From assembly GCA_007129335.1 (NCBI GenBank), contig SKVS01000069.1, positions 1-11,514 of the forward strand: 11,514 nt of DNA. Reading direction: 5' to 3'. The notes beneath the pieces were generated by a model that was given only the letters and a program-made list of their open reading frames with translations, made no database searches and was not told the DNA's origin. Made by a program: the position numbers and the translations under genes. The stretch is from Spirochaetaceae bacterium (GTDB lineage Bacteria > Spirochaetota > Spirochaetia > DSM-27196 > Salinispiraceae). Positions 1 to 7,066 of the stretch are shown here, one piece after another; within the stretch, counting starts at the first letter, position 1, and each line of letters opens with the position of its first letter.

Positions 1-123
1 TATGGTTGGCTTTTAGACCAGGATGTTGGCTTTGGTCCAATTCTGATTGGTTCTGCAGTGCTTCTGTTGGTTACCATGGTTCCATCTTTTTATACCCGCA
101 GGTTTGGCACTGATATTATTTAA
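1..123 (+). CDS. 3' end of a membrane transporter gene (partial), possibly MFS
   Basis: Reading frame 1 is open from the window edge to a TAA at 121-123 and encodes 40 residues. The segment has a polar start with an acidic pair, then one hydrophobic stretch (about residues 12-27, GPILIGSAVLLLVTMV), then a short basic tail containing RR. This is what the last transmembrane helix and cytoplasmic tail of a polytopic transporter look like, and the flavour is that of the final helix of a major facilitator protein. The start lies outside the window, so the family is a guess. The next permease gene follows 25 bases later on the same strand with its own ribosome binding site, so the genes are probably cotranscribed. 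Confidence 0.5.
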   Translation, partial: YGWLLDQDVGFGPILIGSAVLLLVTMVPSFYTRRFGTDII

Positions 124-136
124 TCCATTTCATAAC

Positions 137-141
137 AGGAG
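137..141 (+). promoter_or_regulatory. Ribosome binding site that fixes the start of the first half-permease at 149
   Basis: AGGAG lies 7 bases before the ATG at 149. An in-frame ATG exists at 47, but it falls inside the upstream reading frame that ends at 123, has no such site, and would add a stretch unlike the family. The start at 149 is therefore preferred. Confidence 0.75.
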
Positions 142-148
142 CAAAAGT

Positions 149-631
149 ATGGAAACGATTTTCTTATACGCTTTGGTTATTGTGTTATTCACCATTTCCT
201 TCTTCAAAGACAGGGCAAAGACTCGGGCAGCCCTGAAGAAGGCTGGAAAGAGTATTGAAGGAATTCTACCACAACTGGTTGTTGTCCTGGTTCTGGTGTC
301 TACCATTCTCTCCCTTTTTGACTCGGGTGTCATTTCCCGTCTCATTGGTCGGGATTCGGGTATTGTGGGATTTTTTGGCGCTGCCTTGGTCGGTTCGGTC
401 ACTCTGATACCCGGGTTTGTGGCTTTTCCGGCTGCTGCCGAGCTTATGGCCCAGGGAGCAGGGGTACTGCCGATTGCAGCTTTTGTCTCGACCCTCATGA
501 TGGTGGGGATTCTTACCTTCCCTATGGAACAAGCGTACTTTGGTCGGACAACCGCGCTGTACCGGAATATTCTTGCCTTTGGTTTTTCCCTGGTTGCAGC
601 CCTCGTGGTTGGCTGGGTGGTGGGATTATGA
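149..631 (+). CDS. Half-size permease, ArsP/DUF318-like, first of a pair
   Basis: This 160-residue integral membrane protein has about five hydrophobic helices (roughly residues 2-18, 38-57, 71-92, 106-124 and 139-159). Between helices 1 and 2 there is a basic cytoplasmic segment. Residues 88-104 hold the motif PGFVAFPAAAELMAQGA, whose core FPxAAxLM recurs in the next gene. Full-length permeases of the ArsP/DUF318 type (PF03773) are built from two pseudo-symmetric halves. This gene and its neighbour each look like one half, so I infer that the two chains pair to form one ten-helix transporter. The substrate is unknown. The Cys-Ser-Cys motif of the full-length relatives is absent, which argues against simple equivalence to a metalloid exporter. 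The start is set by the AGGAG at 137-141, and the stop overlaps the next start (ATGA at 628-631), which suggests translational coupling. Confidence 0.7.
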   Translation: METIFLYALVIVLFTISFFKDRAKTRAALKKAGKSIEGILPQLVVVLVLVSTILSLFDSGVISRLIGRDSGIVGFFGAALVGSVTLIPGFVAFPAAAELMAQGAGVLPIAAFVSTLMMVGILTFPMEQAYFGRTTALYRNILAFGFSLVAALVVGWVVGL

Positions 632-1194
632 AGAAGTCTTTCAGTTACATATCTGTTGGAAAACGGTACAGTATTCCGGTACTCATGGTTGCAGGGTTTG
701 GGTTGTTTCTTTCCCTGATTCCCCATCGGTCAGAAATGGCCCTTACCAGCTTTCTCAACCAGGGCACCACTATGCTCACCGTTCTTCCCCCGATCTTTCT
801 GCTTTTGGGGCTGTTGGATGCCTGGGTTCCCCGGGAAGTTCTCATTCGCCATATGGGCCATCAGGCGGGATTAAAGGGAGGTGTTCTGGCTTTCTTGTTA
901 GGTTCTGCAGCTGCCGGGCCTCTGTACGGTGCATTTCCTATTGCTGCAGTGCTTATGGCAAAGGGCAGCAGCTACCGGAATGTCATGATTTTTCTTGGAG
1001 CCTGGTCAACCACCAAAATTCCTATGGTGCTGTTTGAAATTGCTTCCTTAGGTCCACGGTTCGCCCTGACCAGACTTGGTGCGAGTGTTTTCGGAATTAT
1101 TATTATTGCAAGGGCTATGGAAAAACTGGTTCCCAAAGACAAACAACTTTGTACCATGGGTTCCAGCTCAGAGTCATCTAGGCAAACCCAATAA
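628..1194 (+). CDS. Half-size permease, ArsP/DUF318-like, second of a pair
   Basis: This 188-residue membrane protein starts in an ATGA overlap with the preceding half-permease. Its own Shine-Dalgarno is weak (TGGGA at 621-625), as expected for coupled translation. Hydrophobic segments lie at about residues 13-31, 47-66, 82-109, 118-138 and 145-163. The third contains AAGPLYGAFPIAAVLMAKG, matching the FPxAAxLM core of the partner at the same place relative to the helices. The tail after residue 165 is polar (SSSESSRQTQ). The pairing, matched topology and shared motif suggest a heterodimeric transporter equivalent to a single ArsP/DUF318 chain; the substrate is unknown. The last 17 bases overlap the end of the convergent minus-strand gene. 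I saw no clear factor-independent terminator just downstream. Confidence 0.7.
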   Translation: MKKSFSYISVGKRYSIPVLMVAGFGLFLSLIPHRSEMALTSFLNQGTTMLTVLPPIFLLLGLLDAWVPREVLIRHMGHQAGLKGGVLAFLLGSAAAGPLYGAFPIAAVLMAKGSSYRNVMIFLGAWSTTKIPMVLFEIASLGPRFALTRLGASVFGIIIIARAMEKLVPKDKQLCTMGSSSESSRQTQ

Positions 1195-1522
1195 ATATGA
1201 CTCCTGTGCAAATACACGCCATTCCCACAATTTTTAACAGGGTAATTGGTTCGCCCAAAAATACTGCTGATAAGAGAATAACAAGGACATAGACAAAACT
1301 GGAGGCTGGATAAGCAATGCTCAAATCCATTACTTGCAATACATTGAGCCAAATAATAAATCCCAGAATATAGCACATACCCCCTAAAAGAATTTGGGGG
1401 GTACTTATTGCAGACCCCAGGGTCAAGGTTCCAGCCAGGGTAACCCCCTTTTTCATAAGAACCTGTCCGGTAGCGGTGCAGGCTACCGTACCGGCCAGCA
1501 TCAATAATCCTTTCCAATCCAT
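1178..1522 (-). CDS. Small four-helix EamA/DMT-family transporter (SMR- or ArnE-like)
   Basis: This 114-residue protein has four hydrophobic helices (about residues 5-22, 38-60, 69-90 and 95-113). It carries ATGQVLMKKG near the end of helix 1 and AYPASSFVYVLVILLSAVFLGEPITLLKIVG across helices 3-4. These are signatures of the drug/metabolite transporter superfamily in its half-size form, like SMR pumps and the ArnE/ArnF lipid-sugar flippase subunits. Helix 1 has Gln (residue 20) rather than the essential Glu of true SMR drug pumps, so a flippase or solute role is more likely than cationic drug export. A strong AGGAGG at 1530-1535 (minus strand) lies 7 bases before the start. The start overlaps the end of the upstream secreted-protein gene by 22 bases, so the two form an operon. 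Substrate and partner are not evident. Confidence 0.75.
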   Translation of the reverse strand: MDWKGLLMLAGTVACTATGQVLMKKGVTLAGTLTLGSAISTPQILLGGMCYILGFIIWLNVLQVMDLSIAYPASSFVYVLVILLSAVFLGEPITLLKIVGMACICTGVIFIGFA

Positions 1523-2259
1523 TCTTCCGCCTCCTTTTCCATGCTATCGACAATCCAGGTAAGTATAGCCTCGGTTGCATCTTGCAGTCGTCTTTGAACA
1601 GCCGGCCTCAACAGTCCAAGCCTGAATGTCCGGATCGCCCCGACACCGTAGATTAAGGCCCCTTCAGGTTCTACCGAAACCCTCAGGAAGAACGACAGGT
1701 TTCCCTCGCCCACGATGGTAACAAAGAGAAATCTCAGGGGGGTGTGGTTCTGTAATTTCAGGCCAATCCTCTCACCTTTGGATGCAATGATCCTCATTAC
1801 CACTTCATTCCCCTCATCATTCACTGTCCGGGCATAAAGCTCCATTTCACCGTGTATGTGTTCCGGCCGGGGATCAGGGAGTGGCCGGAGGTCCGAAGGA
1901 GAAGCTACCAAATGTACATCCTGATAGAGAATTTCCCCTGCTTTGCGGGATGTTGGAGGATACTTCAAACCTCCCATTCCACTAATGCGTAATAGGGCAA
2001 GGTGTAAATACCGATGTCGGAGATCCTCCTCCCTAGGCGAGCCTTCAGGCCAGGGAATGAAAAACCGCAGTTCAAGGGTATCACTGGGGTTCAGGGCATA
2101 CACTTCTTGGCGTATTTCATCCACATTCCATCCCGGAGGGGACAGATTAAAACTTGGCATACCAGCTAACAGTATCATTTCCTTCTGCACCAGCTCAGGT
2201 ATGTTCCCAAATATCCCTAACGCCATAGTAAACAAGAAAAGTCCCAGTCCACACTTCAT
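1501..2259 (-). CDS. Secreted protein of unknown function, DUF6675-like
   Basis: From the ATG at 2259 the gene encodes 252 residues. The N-terminus is a signal peptide: a basic residue, a hydrophobic core (about residues 4-17) and small residues before FGNIPELVQ. No lipobox cysteine is present, because the only early Cys is residue 3. The mature part mixes charged loops and beta-like segments and ends in a helix with AVQRRLQDATEAILTWIVDSM. From memory, the layout (NIPEL-like start, central SRK motif, C-terminal helix ending in EAILxW) recalls DUF6675 proteins, which are found mainly in spirochaetes, and that match needs a profile search. An in-frame upstream ATG at 2472 is rejected because it would add a non-signal sequence crossing the divergent gene. 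AGGGGG at 2264-2269 lies 4 bases before the chosen start. Its end overlaps the downstream transporter gene. Confidence 0.65.
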   Translation of the reverse strand: MKCGLGLFLFTMALGIFGNIPELVQKEMILLAGMPSFNLSPPGWNVDEIRQEVYALNPSDTLELRFFIPWPEGSPREEDLRHRYLHLALLRISGMGGLKYPPTSRKAGEILYQDVHLVASPSDLRPLPDPRPEHIHGEMELYARTVNDEGNEVVMRIIASKGERIGLKLQNHTPLRFLFVTIVGEGNLSFFLRVSVEPEGALIYGVGAIRTFRLGLLRPAVQRRLQDATEAILTWIVDSMEKEAEEWIGKDY

Positions 2260-2283
2260 TATTCCCCCTGTATCCCTATAGTT

Positions 2284-2312
2284 TTGCTTTTTCCAGGAAG
2301 AAAAACAATAAT
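2284..2312 (+). promoter_or_regulatory. Possible promoter of the activase fusion gene
   Basis: TTGCTT at 2284-2289 and AATAAT at 2307-2312 are separated by 17 bases. Transcription would begin around 2319, almost at the ATG at 2322. That would explain why no ribosome binding site lies at normal distance; the nearest purine-rich element, AGGAAG, is over 20 bases upstream. The -35 box is poor. An imperfect inverted repeat centred on TTCCAGGAA (2291-2299) falls between the boxes and could be an operator. The evidence is weak. Confidence 0.25.
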
Positions 2313-2321
2313 TAAAGTACC

Positions 2322-5300
2322 ATGAAAACCAAAAACCACGACACCGAAAAAGCCCTGTATGTCGGCTACGATATTGGATCAGAAAGTATTCACGCCGTAG
2401 TACTGGACGACCAAGCCCAAATGGTCTACGCACCCCAATCCCTAACTCATTACGGAAATCCATTGGATGCACTGAAAGAATGCCACGAAACCATTCTCGA
2501 GGCCTGTGGAACCCAATTCATAAAAGCGTATGGATTCACCGGAACTGGGGGAAAACTCATAGCAGACATGACCGGTAACCCCTATTTTTACGACACAATT
2601 ACCATTCCCTTAGGCGCCCAAGTCATTGCTCCAGAAGGTGAATACATTATCCATATTGGAGCACGGGACCCGTATTTTTTTGACCGGGAAATTGTTCGGC
2701 CGGATGTACAATCCGGTATTACCCCAGCTTTAGGATCCACAGGGGAAAAAGCCTTTATATCCGACCATGGAACGGGTACAAAATGCGGCGGCGGCAGCGG
2801 TATCCTCATAAACAAACAGCTCAGGCGCTTCTTTTGTGAATCGGTACCCCTGCGGCTCGAAGATCCGAACTCTGCAACCGATGGGCCGAGCCAATTTGCA
2901 TTGACCAAACGAAATCGACAAGCCCTGCAGAATCAGGACAGGGCAATCCAAGATCTTGCAAGGGAGACCGTATCCCTGGCCGATAAAAATCTCAATGTAG
3001 GAGGCCGGTGCGGGGTTATTATCCACTCAGACATGATCCATATGCAGAATTCCGGTGAGCAAATAAAAAACATTCTTATGGGTATGTACATACGTATTGC
3101 AAGAAATTATAAAAGCGATGTTCTGGGAACCCGGTCAATCCAACCTCAAAAAAGAGCCATAGCAACCGGAGGGGTCTTTCTCAATAGCTTGCTGCCCCAA
3201 TTATTCAGCAAGGAATTGGGCATTTCCCTGACCCGGCCGGAAAACGGGGAGAAAATTGCAGCTGCAGGAGCAGCCCTGAAGGTCTGGGAACTGGGAATAG
3301 AATCCAGCTTTTCAACCCATAACCTGCGAACTATCAGGGAAGCGGGAAAACAGGAAATAACCTTTGCCCCGCCTCTTTCATCAGCCCTGCATCGGGTAAA
3401 AAACTATCCGGAAACCGAAAGAATTACCCAGACCCCGGGCGGTCTATCCATATTTCACCATGTGAACGAACCAATACCTGTAGTACTGGGAATAGACGGG
3501 GGATCAACCACCACCAAGGCCATTATTGCCCATGCTGACTCCCTGGAAATTATTGCAGAAATTTGTCGAGATACCGACGGAAAACCCCTTGAAATGGCCC
3601 AAAACATTTTTGCCGAAATTGGTCAGCATCTGGGGGATAAACTCCAGCTTCAGGGAATTGCCTATACCGGATCTTCGGGCCAGTTTTACCACCGGTTATT
3701 CACCGATTTCTCTCTGCCCGATGGAGGAGTGGATTTGGTAAAAGATGAAATCACCTGCCATGCCAGGGGAGTGAAGCATTTTAACTCCCGGGTGGACACC
3801 ATTTTTGAATGCGGTGGGCAGGATGCAAAATTTACCGTCTTCAACCAGGACGGAACGGTGAAGAAAGCTAAAATGAATCTCTCGTGCATGGCGGGTACAG
3901 GGCAGTCCATGAAAAACATGCTGGACATGCTGGGATTCTCCTTCCAGAGCTTTCAGGAACAAGCTCTTGGGGCAAAACGTACCCCCGTTACCGACGAAAT
4001 GTGTGCTATTTTTACCGAAGCAGGAGTACTGAAGCTCCTATCCCTGAATTTTCCCAGGGAGGAAATTGCAGCTGCCATTGCCTACGGATTCATGGGAGGG
4101 TATGCGAATAAATTTGTGGGCAGCGAAACCTTCGGCAGCTTTGCATCTGCCCAGGGAGGACCTTTTAAAAACGTAGCCTGCCTTGCTGCCTTGGCCCTTC
4201 ATACAGGAATGGAGGTTCATGGATTTCCCCACCGCCAACTATTTGGGGCATTGGGAGCTGCTTTGGTTGCATACCATGAAGTACAAAGCGTGAAAAAACA
4301 AGGCCTTATTCCCCAACCCCGATTCAGGGGATTCGAAATTGCCCATGTTCATTTTCAAAAAACCGTTGAAGACTGCTCAACCATAAGGAAAGACACCTGC
4401 GGTGTAAGAGATTGCAAACTCCAGGTGTATCAATTAGGTACAAGTCAAATATTCTCGGGAGGGCTGTGCCCCAAGGGAAATACTGCCAGTCTTGCCAAAC
4501 CCGCACCGGATTACGTGACCCGGTATAAGAAAAGGCCGAACGCCGAATTAGCGAAATACTCCATCTTGCCAAATGATACTCAACAGCACGATCAGCCAAG
4601 AATCCTCATTCCCCGAACCCTCCATTTCCTGAATCAGCGGGGTGTATTCTTTACCTCCCTGTTTCATGAACTGGGCTTCAAGGTTGTAGTATCTCCCGAA
4701 ACAGACGATAGTATTTCGGATCTGGGAATTGCAAACTCCCATTCGGAAGCCTGCTTTCCTTCTAAACTCCAACACGGCCATACAGCCTTTTTAAAACAAT
4801 TTCTCCGGCCGGGAATCGACAAAATGTTTCTGGTGAATATGTTGGGTCAGGGTGAATGTGGGGCTCCCCAGAATCAATCCAAAACCTGCCCCTTTGTTTC
4901 GGGAGCAGGATTTTCTGCTAAGGAAGCGGTCAAAATTGAAACCCGGGACGCTCTGTTACCCCTGATTTTTTTTAACGACGACATTTATAAACTGGAAGAC
5001 GATTTATGGGCAGATTTCAAGCGGGCATTCAAAGATACTCCTACCCCCCAACCGATTACCCGATACGGGTTTAACACGGCAGTTCAAACCGCTCTGGATC
5101 GGCAAAATTCCTTTAACCAGAGCATTTACCAGGAAGGGGCTACACTTGTGGAGCAAGTCAAGTCCAAGGGTGAAAAGGTGTTTATAGGAATTGGCCGGGG
5201 ATATACCTTGTTTGATGACAAGGCAAGCTCACGGGTTCATGACCTGTTCGTGGCCAATGGGCTGCACTTCATTCCAGCCTTTTATCTAGAGCAACCAAAG

Positions 5301-6893
5301 GTGGACATTGATTCCATTTTTCCCCATATGTACTGGCTCCAGGGCCGGGAAATGGCTCGGTATAATATCATGACCGCACTGGACCCGGACTTCTACGGGG
5401 TTCGGGAAACCAACTTCAACTGCGGTCCTGACGCCATGCTGACCTACCATGAAAACGAACTGTTTAACAAGGCTGATAAACCCTACCTCACCCTCCAAAC
5501 CGACGGACACAACAGCAATGCCCAATTTGGAACCAGGGCAATGGCAAACTACGAAGTCGTTAAGAACCACATACCCAGGAAATTGGAACTGAAAGATCTG
5601 GAAATACCCGAGTACGGTGAGGAAAGCTTGAAAAACCGTATCCTTGGTATTCCCGACATGGGGACAGAAAGCTCCCAGGCAGTAGCAGCGGTATTCCAAT
5701 CGGTGGGAGTTCAAGCCGAGGTCATGCCTACCAAGACTACCGAAAGCAATTATTACAGCAGGAAATACCTTATAACTAACAATTGCCTGCCCATGCATAT
5801 CCTTTTTGGTGACTGTATGGCGTGGATACACCAGAAGCAAAGGGAAGAGATGGATCCAAACCGGGAACTTGCTCTGTTCATTCCCATGGCAGGAGGACCC
5901 TGCCGTCTCGGACAGTACCACATTATTACCCGACAGTTTCTGGTACAATCGGGTTTCCACAAGGTCCTCATTGTAAAACCTGCTGCGTATTTGGACTGGG
6001 AAAACCTCCCCCTTCCCGCAAAGGAACGGGGTCAGATCCGGAAAGGACTGGCAAAAGCCTCGATTTTCGGAGATATCCTCTATAATGCCCGTTTACGCAC
6101 CCGTCCGTATGAACGTAATCCCGGGGAAACCGACCGGGTGGTGGGGCAGATCCACCAGGAACTGTTAACCCTTATTGCTTCAGGATCCGATTTCAAGGCC
6201 ATGAAAAATCTTATGCACCAGGCAGCCCAACGGATACAGGCTATACCCGTATCAAATGTTCGATACCCTAAGGTAGGCATGTTCGGCGAAATATATGTGC
6301 GCAGCCATCCGGGATCCAATGAAGACTCAATTCGAAAATTAGAAGGACATAAACTGGAAATTGTGCCCCGGTTAACAGCAGATATGCTGGAATACAATAA
6401 CAAAATGCAAACCGCTGCGTTCCTGAAAGAGCGGCGGTATTCCAGTTGGCTCCTTTCTCTCATGAAAGGTTTGTATATGCACAAGGTGGAGAAAGCTTTT
6501 ATGGCACCCTTCAGTGAATACTTAAAAGACAGGGAGCAAAAACGGCCGATAGAAATCTATAATTTGTTACGCAAGAAAAACATATTCGATATTCGAATAA
6601 AGGGCGAAGCGGGTATTTCAATCGGGGTCTCCTACATGTTTATGAATGACAATCCCGAGGACCTCCATGGGGTGTACCATCTCGAACCCTTCGGATGCAT
6701 GCAGGAATGTGTTGCTACCTCAAAAATCAGGTCCCTTATCGACCTCCAAAGGGGTAAAGAGTCGGATCCCGGGAAAAAGCTCATCCCCTATATGGTGGGT
6801 GTCTTTGGGGACTCGGAGCTCCCGAACCTGGATGGAGAAATGGCTATGTTTGCAGAGAAATGTTACGCCAGAAGAGAACTGACCCGGGTTTAG
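2322..6893 (+). CDS. Giant 2-hydroxyacyl-CoA dehydratase activase-type fusion protein (two activase modules plus DUF2229/HgdB-like region)
   Basis: This 1,523-residue cytoplasmic protein joins two BadF/BadG/BcrA/BcrD-type ATPase modules to a long C-terminal region of the DUF2229/HgdB-like kind. Module 1 spans about residues 11-325, with DIGSES at 17-22 and candidate cluster cysteines C155 (TKCGGGSG) and C230 (GRCGVI). Module 2 spans about 386-652, with GIDGGSTTTK (390-399), ECGGQDAK (496-503), C522 (SCMAGTG) and C561 (MCAIFTEAG). Next come C685, C693, C698 and C716, then C811 in EACFPSK, C846 and C856, C1034 (NCGPDA), C1155, C1165, C1194 (GPCRLGQY), and C1459/C1463 (PFGCMQEC). In known systems the activase dimer holds one 4Fe-4S cluster and uses ATP to drive one electron into a dehydratase or a double-cubane-cluster reductase. 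The fusion presumably does both within one chain, on an unidentified substrate. ATG 2322 follows an in-frame stop at 2313. No separate partner gene is nearby. Confidence 0.85.
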   Translation: MKTKNHDTEKALYVGYDIGSESIHAVVLDDQAQMVYAPQSLTHYGNPLDALKECHETILEACGTQFIKAYGFTGTGGKLIADMTGNPYFYDTITIPLGAQVIAPEGEYIIHIGARDPYFFDREIVRPDVQSGITPALGSTGEKAFISDHGTGTKCGGGSGILINKQLRRFFCESVPLRLEDPNSATDGPSQFALTKRNRQALQNQDRAIQDLARETVSLADKNLNVGGRCGVIIHSDMIHMQNSGEQIKNILMGMYIRIARNYKSDVLGTRSIQPQKRAIATGGVFLNSLLPQLFSKELGISLTRPENGEKIAAAGAALKVWELGIESSFSTHNLRTIREAGKQEITFAPPLSSALHRVKNYPETERITQTPGGLSIFHHVNEPIPVVLGIDGGSTTTKAIIAHADSLEIIAEICRDTDGKPLEMAQNIFAEIGQHLGDKLQLQGIAYTGSSGQFYHRLFTDFSLPDGGVDLVKDEITCHARGVKHFNSRVDTIFECGGQDAKFTVFNQDGTVKKAKMNLSCMAGTGQSMKNMLDMLGFSFQSFQEQALGAKRTPVTDEMCAIFTEAGVLKLLSLNFPREEIAAAIAYGFMGGYANKFVGSETFGSFASAQGGPFKNVACLAALALHTGMEVHGFPHRQLFGALGAALVAYHEVQSVKKQGLIPQPRFRGFEIAHVHFQKTVEDCSTIRKDTCGVRDCKLQVYQLGTSQIFSGGLCPKGNTASLAKPAPDYVTRYKKRPNAELAKYSILPNDTQQHDQPRILIPRTLHFLNQRGVFFTSLFHELGFKVVVSPETDDSISDLGIANSHSEACFPSKLQHGHTAFLKQFLRPGIDKMFLVNMLGQGECGAPQNQSKTCPFVSGAGFSAKEAVKIETRDALLPLIFFNDDIYKLEDDLWADFKRAFKDTPTPQPITRYGFNTAVQTALDRQNSFNQSIYQEGATLVEQVKSKGEKVFIGIGRGYTLFDDKASSRVHDLFVANGLHFIPAFYLEQPKVDIDSIFPHMYWLQGREMARYNIMTALDPDFYGVRETNFNCGPDAMLTYHENELFNKADKPYLTLQTDGHNSNAQFGTRAMANYEVVKNHIPRKLELKDLEIPEYGEESLKNRILGIPDMGTESSQAVAAVFQSVGVQAEVMPTKTTESNYYSRKYLITNNCLPMHILFGDCMAWIHQKQREEMDPNRELALFIPMAGGPCRLGQYHIITRQFLVQSGFHKVLIVKPAAYLDWENLPLPAKERGQIRKGLAKASIFGDILYNARLRTRPYERNPGETDRVVGQIHQELLTLIASGSDFKAMKNLMHQAAQRIQAIPVSNVRYPKVGMFGEIYVRSHPGSNEDSIRKLEGHKLEIVPRLTADMLEYNNKMQTAAFLKERRYSSWLLSLMKGLYMHKVEKAFMAPFSEYLKDREQKRPIEIYNLLRKKNIFDIRIKGEAGISIGVSYMFMNDNPEDLHGVYHLEPFGCMQECVATSKIRSLIDLQRGKESDPGKKLIPYMVGVFGDSELPNLDGEMAMFAEKCYARRELTRV

Positions 6894-7036
6894 AAATCCC
6901 AGTCGGGGCATATGCAGGGCAAAGGCAGGACGAAGTTGCTCAGAAGTATGACCCATTGAGGCCTCAGGGGCATCCGAACCGAAGAAAACTCCTATGGCAT
7001 AATTTCTGACCCGTGTTTGCATTGCCCCGGGTAATC

Positions 7037-7042
7037 TATAAT
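7037..7042 (+). promoter_or_regulatory. -10 box of the chemotaxis receptor gene
   Basis: A perfect TATAAT lies 24 bases before the ATG at 7067, leaving room for a short leader with the GGAGGA ribosome binding site. The -35 is poor: the best match, TTGCAT at 7017-7022, is only 14 bases upstream. An activator or a tolerant promoter is possible. The rest of the 173-base gap 6894-7066 holds only a 10-bp palindrome (TGAGGCCTCA, 6957-6966) and no convincing gene or terminator. Confidence 0.5.
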
Positions 7043-7054
7043 ACTTGGGTACAT

Positions 7055-7060
7055 GGAGGA
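7055..7060 (+). promoter_or_regulatory. Ribosome binding site that fixes the chemotaxis receptor start at 7067
   Basis: GGAGGA lies 6 bases before the ATG at 7067. It excludes the in-frame ATG at 7013, which lies upstream of the TATAAT box and would put extra polar residues ahead of the first membrane helix. Confidence 0.8.
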
Positions 7061-7066
7061 AACCTC

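Noticed and set aside
47..148. N-terminal extension of the first half-permease from ATG 47
   Set aside because: It overlaps the 3' end of the upstream transporter in another frame, lacks a ribosome binding site, and a good AGGAG sits 7 bases before ATG 149.
2260..2472. Longer start of the secreted-protein gene at 2472 (minus)
   Set aside because: It would cross the promoter and first 150 bases of the divergent activase gene and would hide a clear signal peptide that begins at 2259.
5286..5960. 224-codon minus-strand frame inside the activase fusion
   Set aside because: It is a shadow of the conserved C-terminal region, with no family motif or ribosome binding context of its own.
6912..6959. 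15-codon open frame starting at ATG 6912 after the activase gene
   Set aside because: It has only a GGGG three bases from the ATG, is very short, and has no recognisable sequence or context.
6957..6966. TGAGGCCTCA palindrome between the activase and receptor genes
   Set aside because: The 10-bp self-complement has no loop or T-tract, so it is not a terminator, and nothing ties it to a regulator.
6995..7025. Sigma-54 or flagellar sigma-28 promoter upstream of the chemotaxis receptor
   Set aside because: No GG/GC pair at -24/-12 spacing and no TAAA-N15-GCCGATAA-like element was found; a TATAAT box at 7037-7042 explains the start better.
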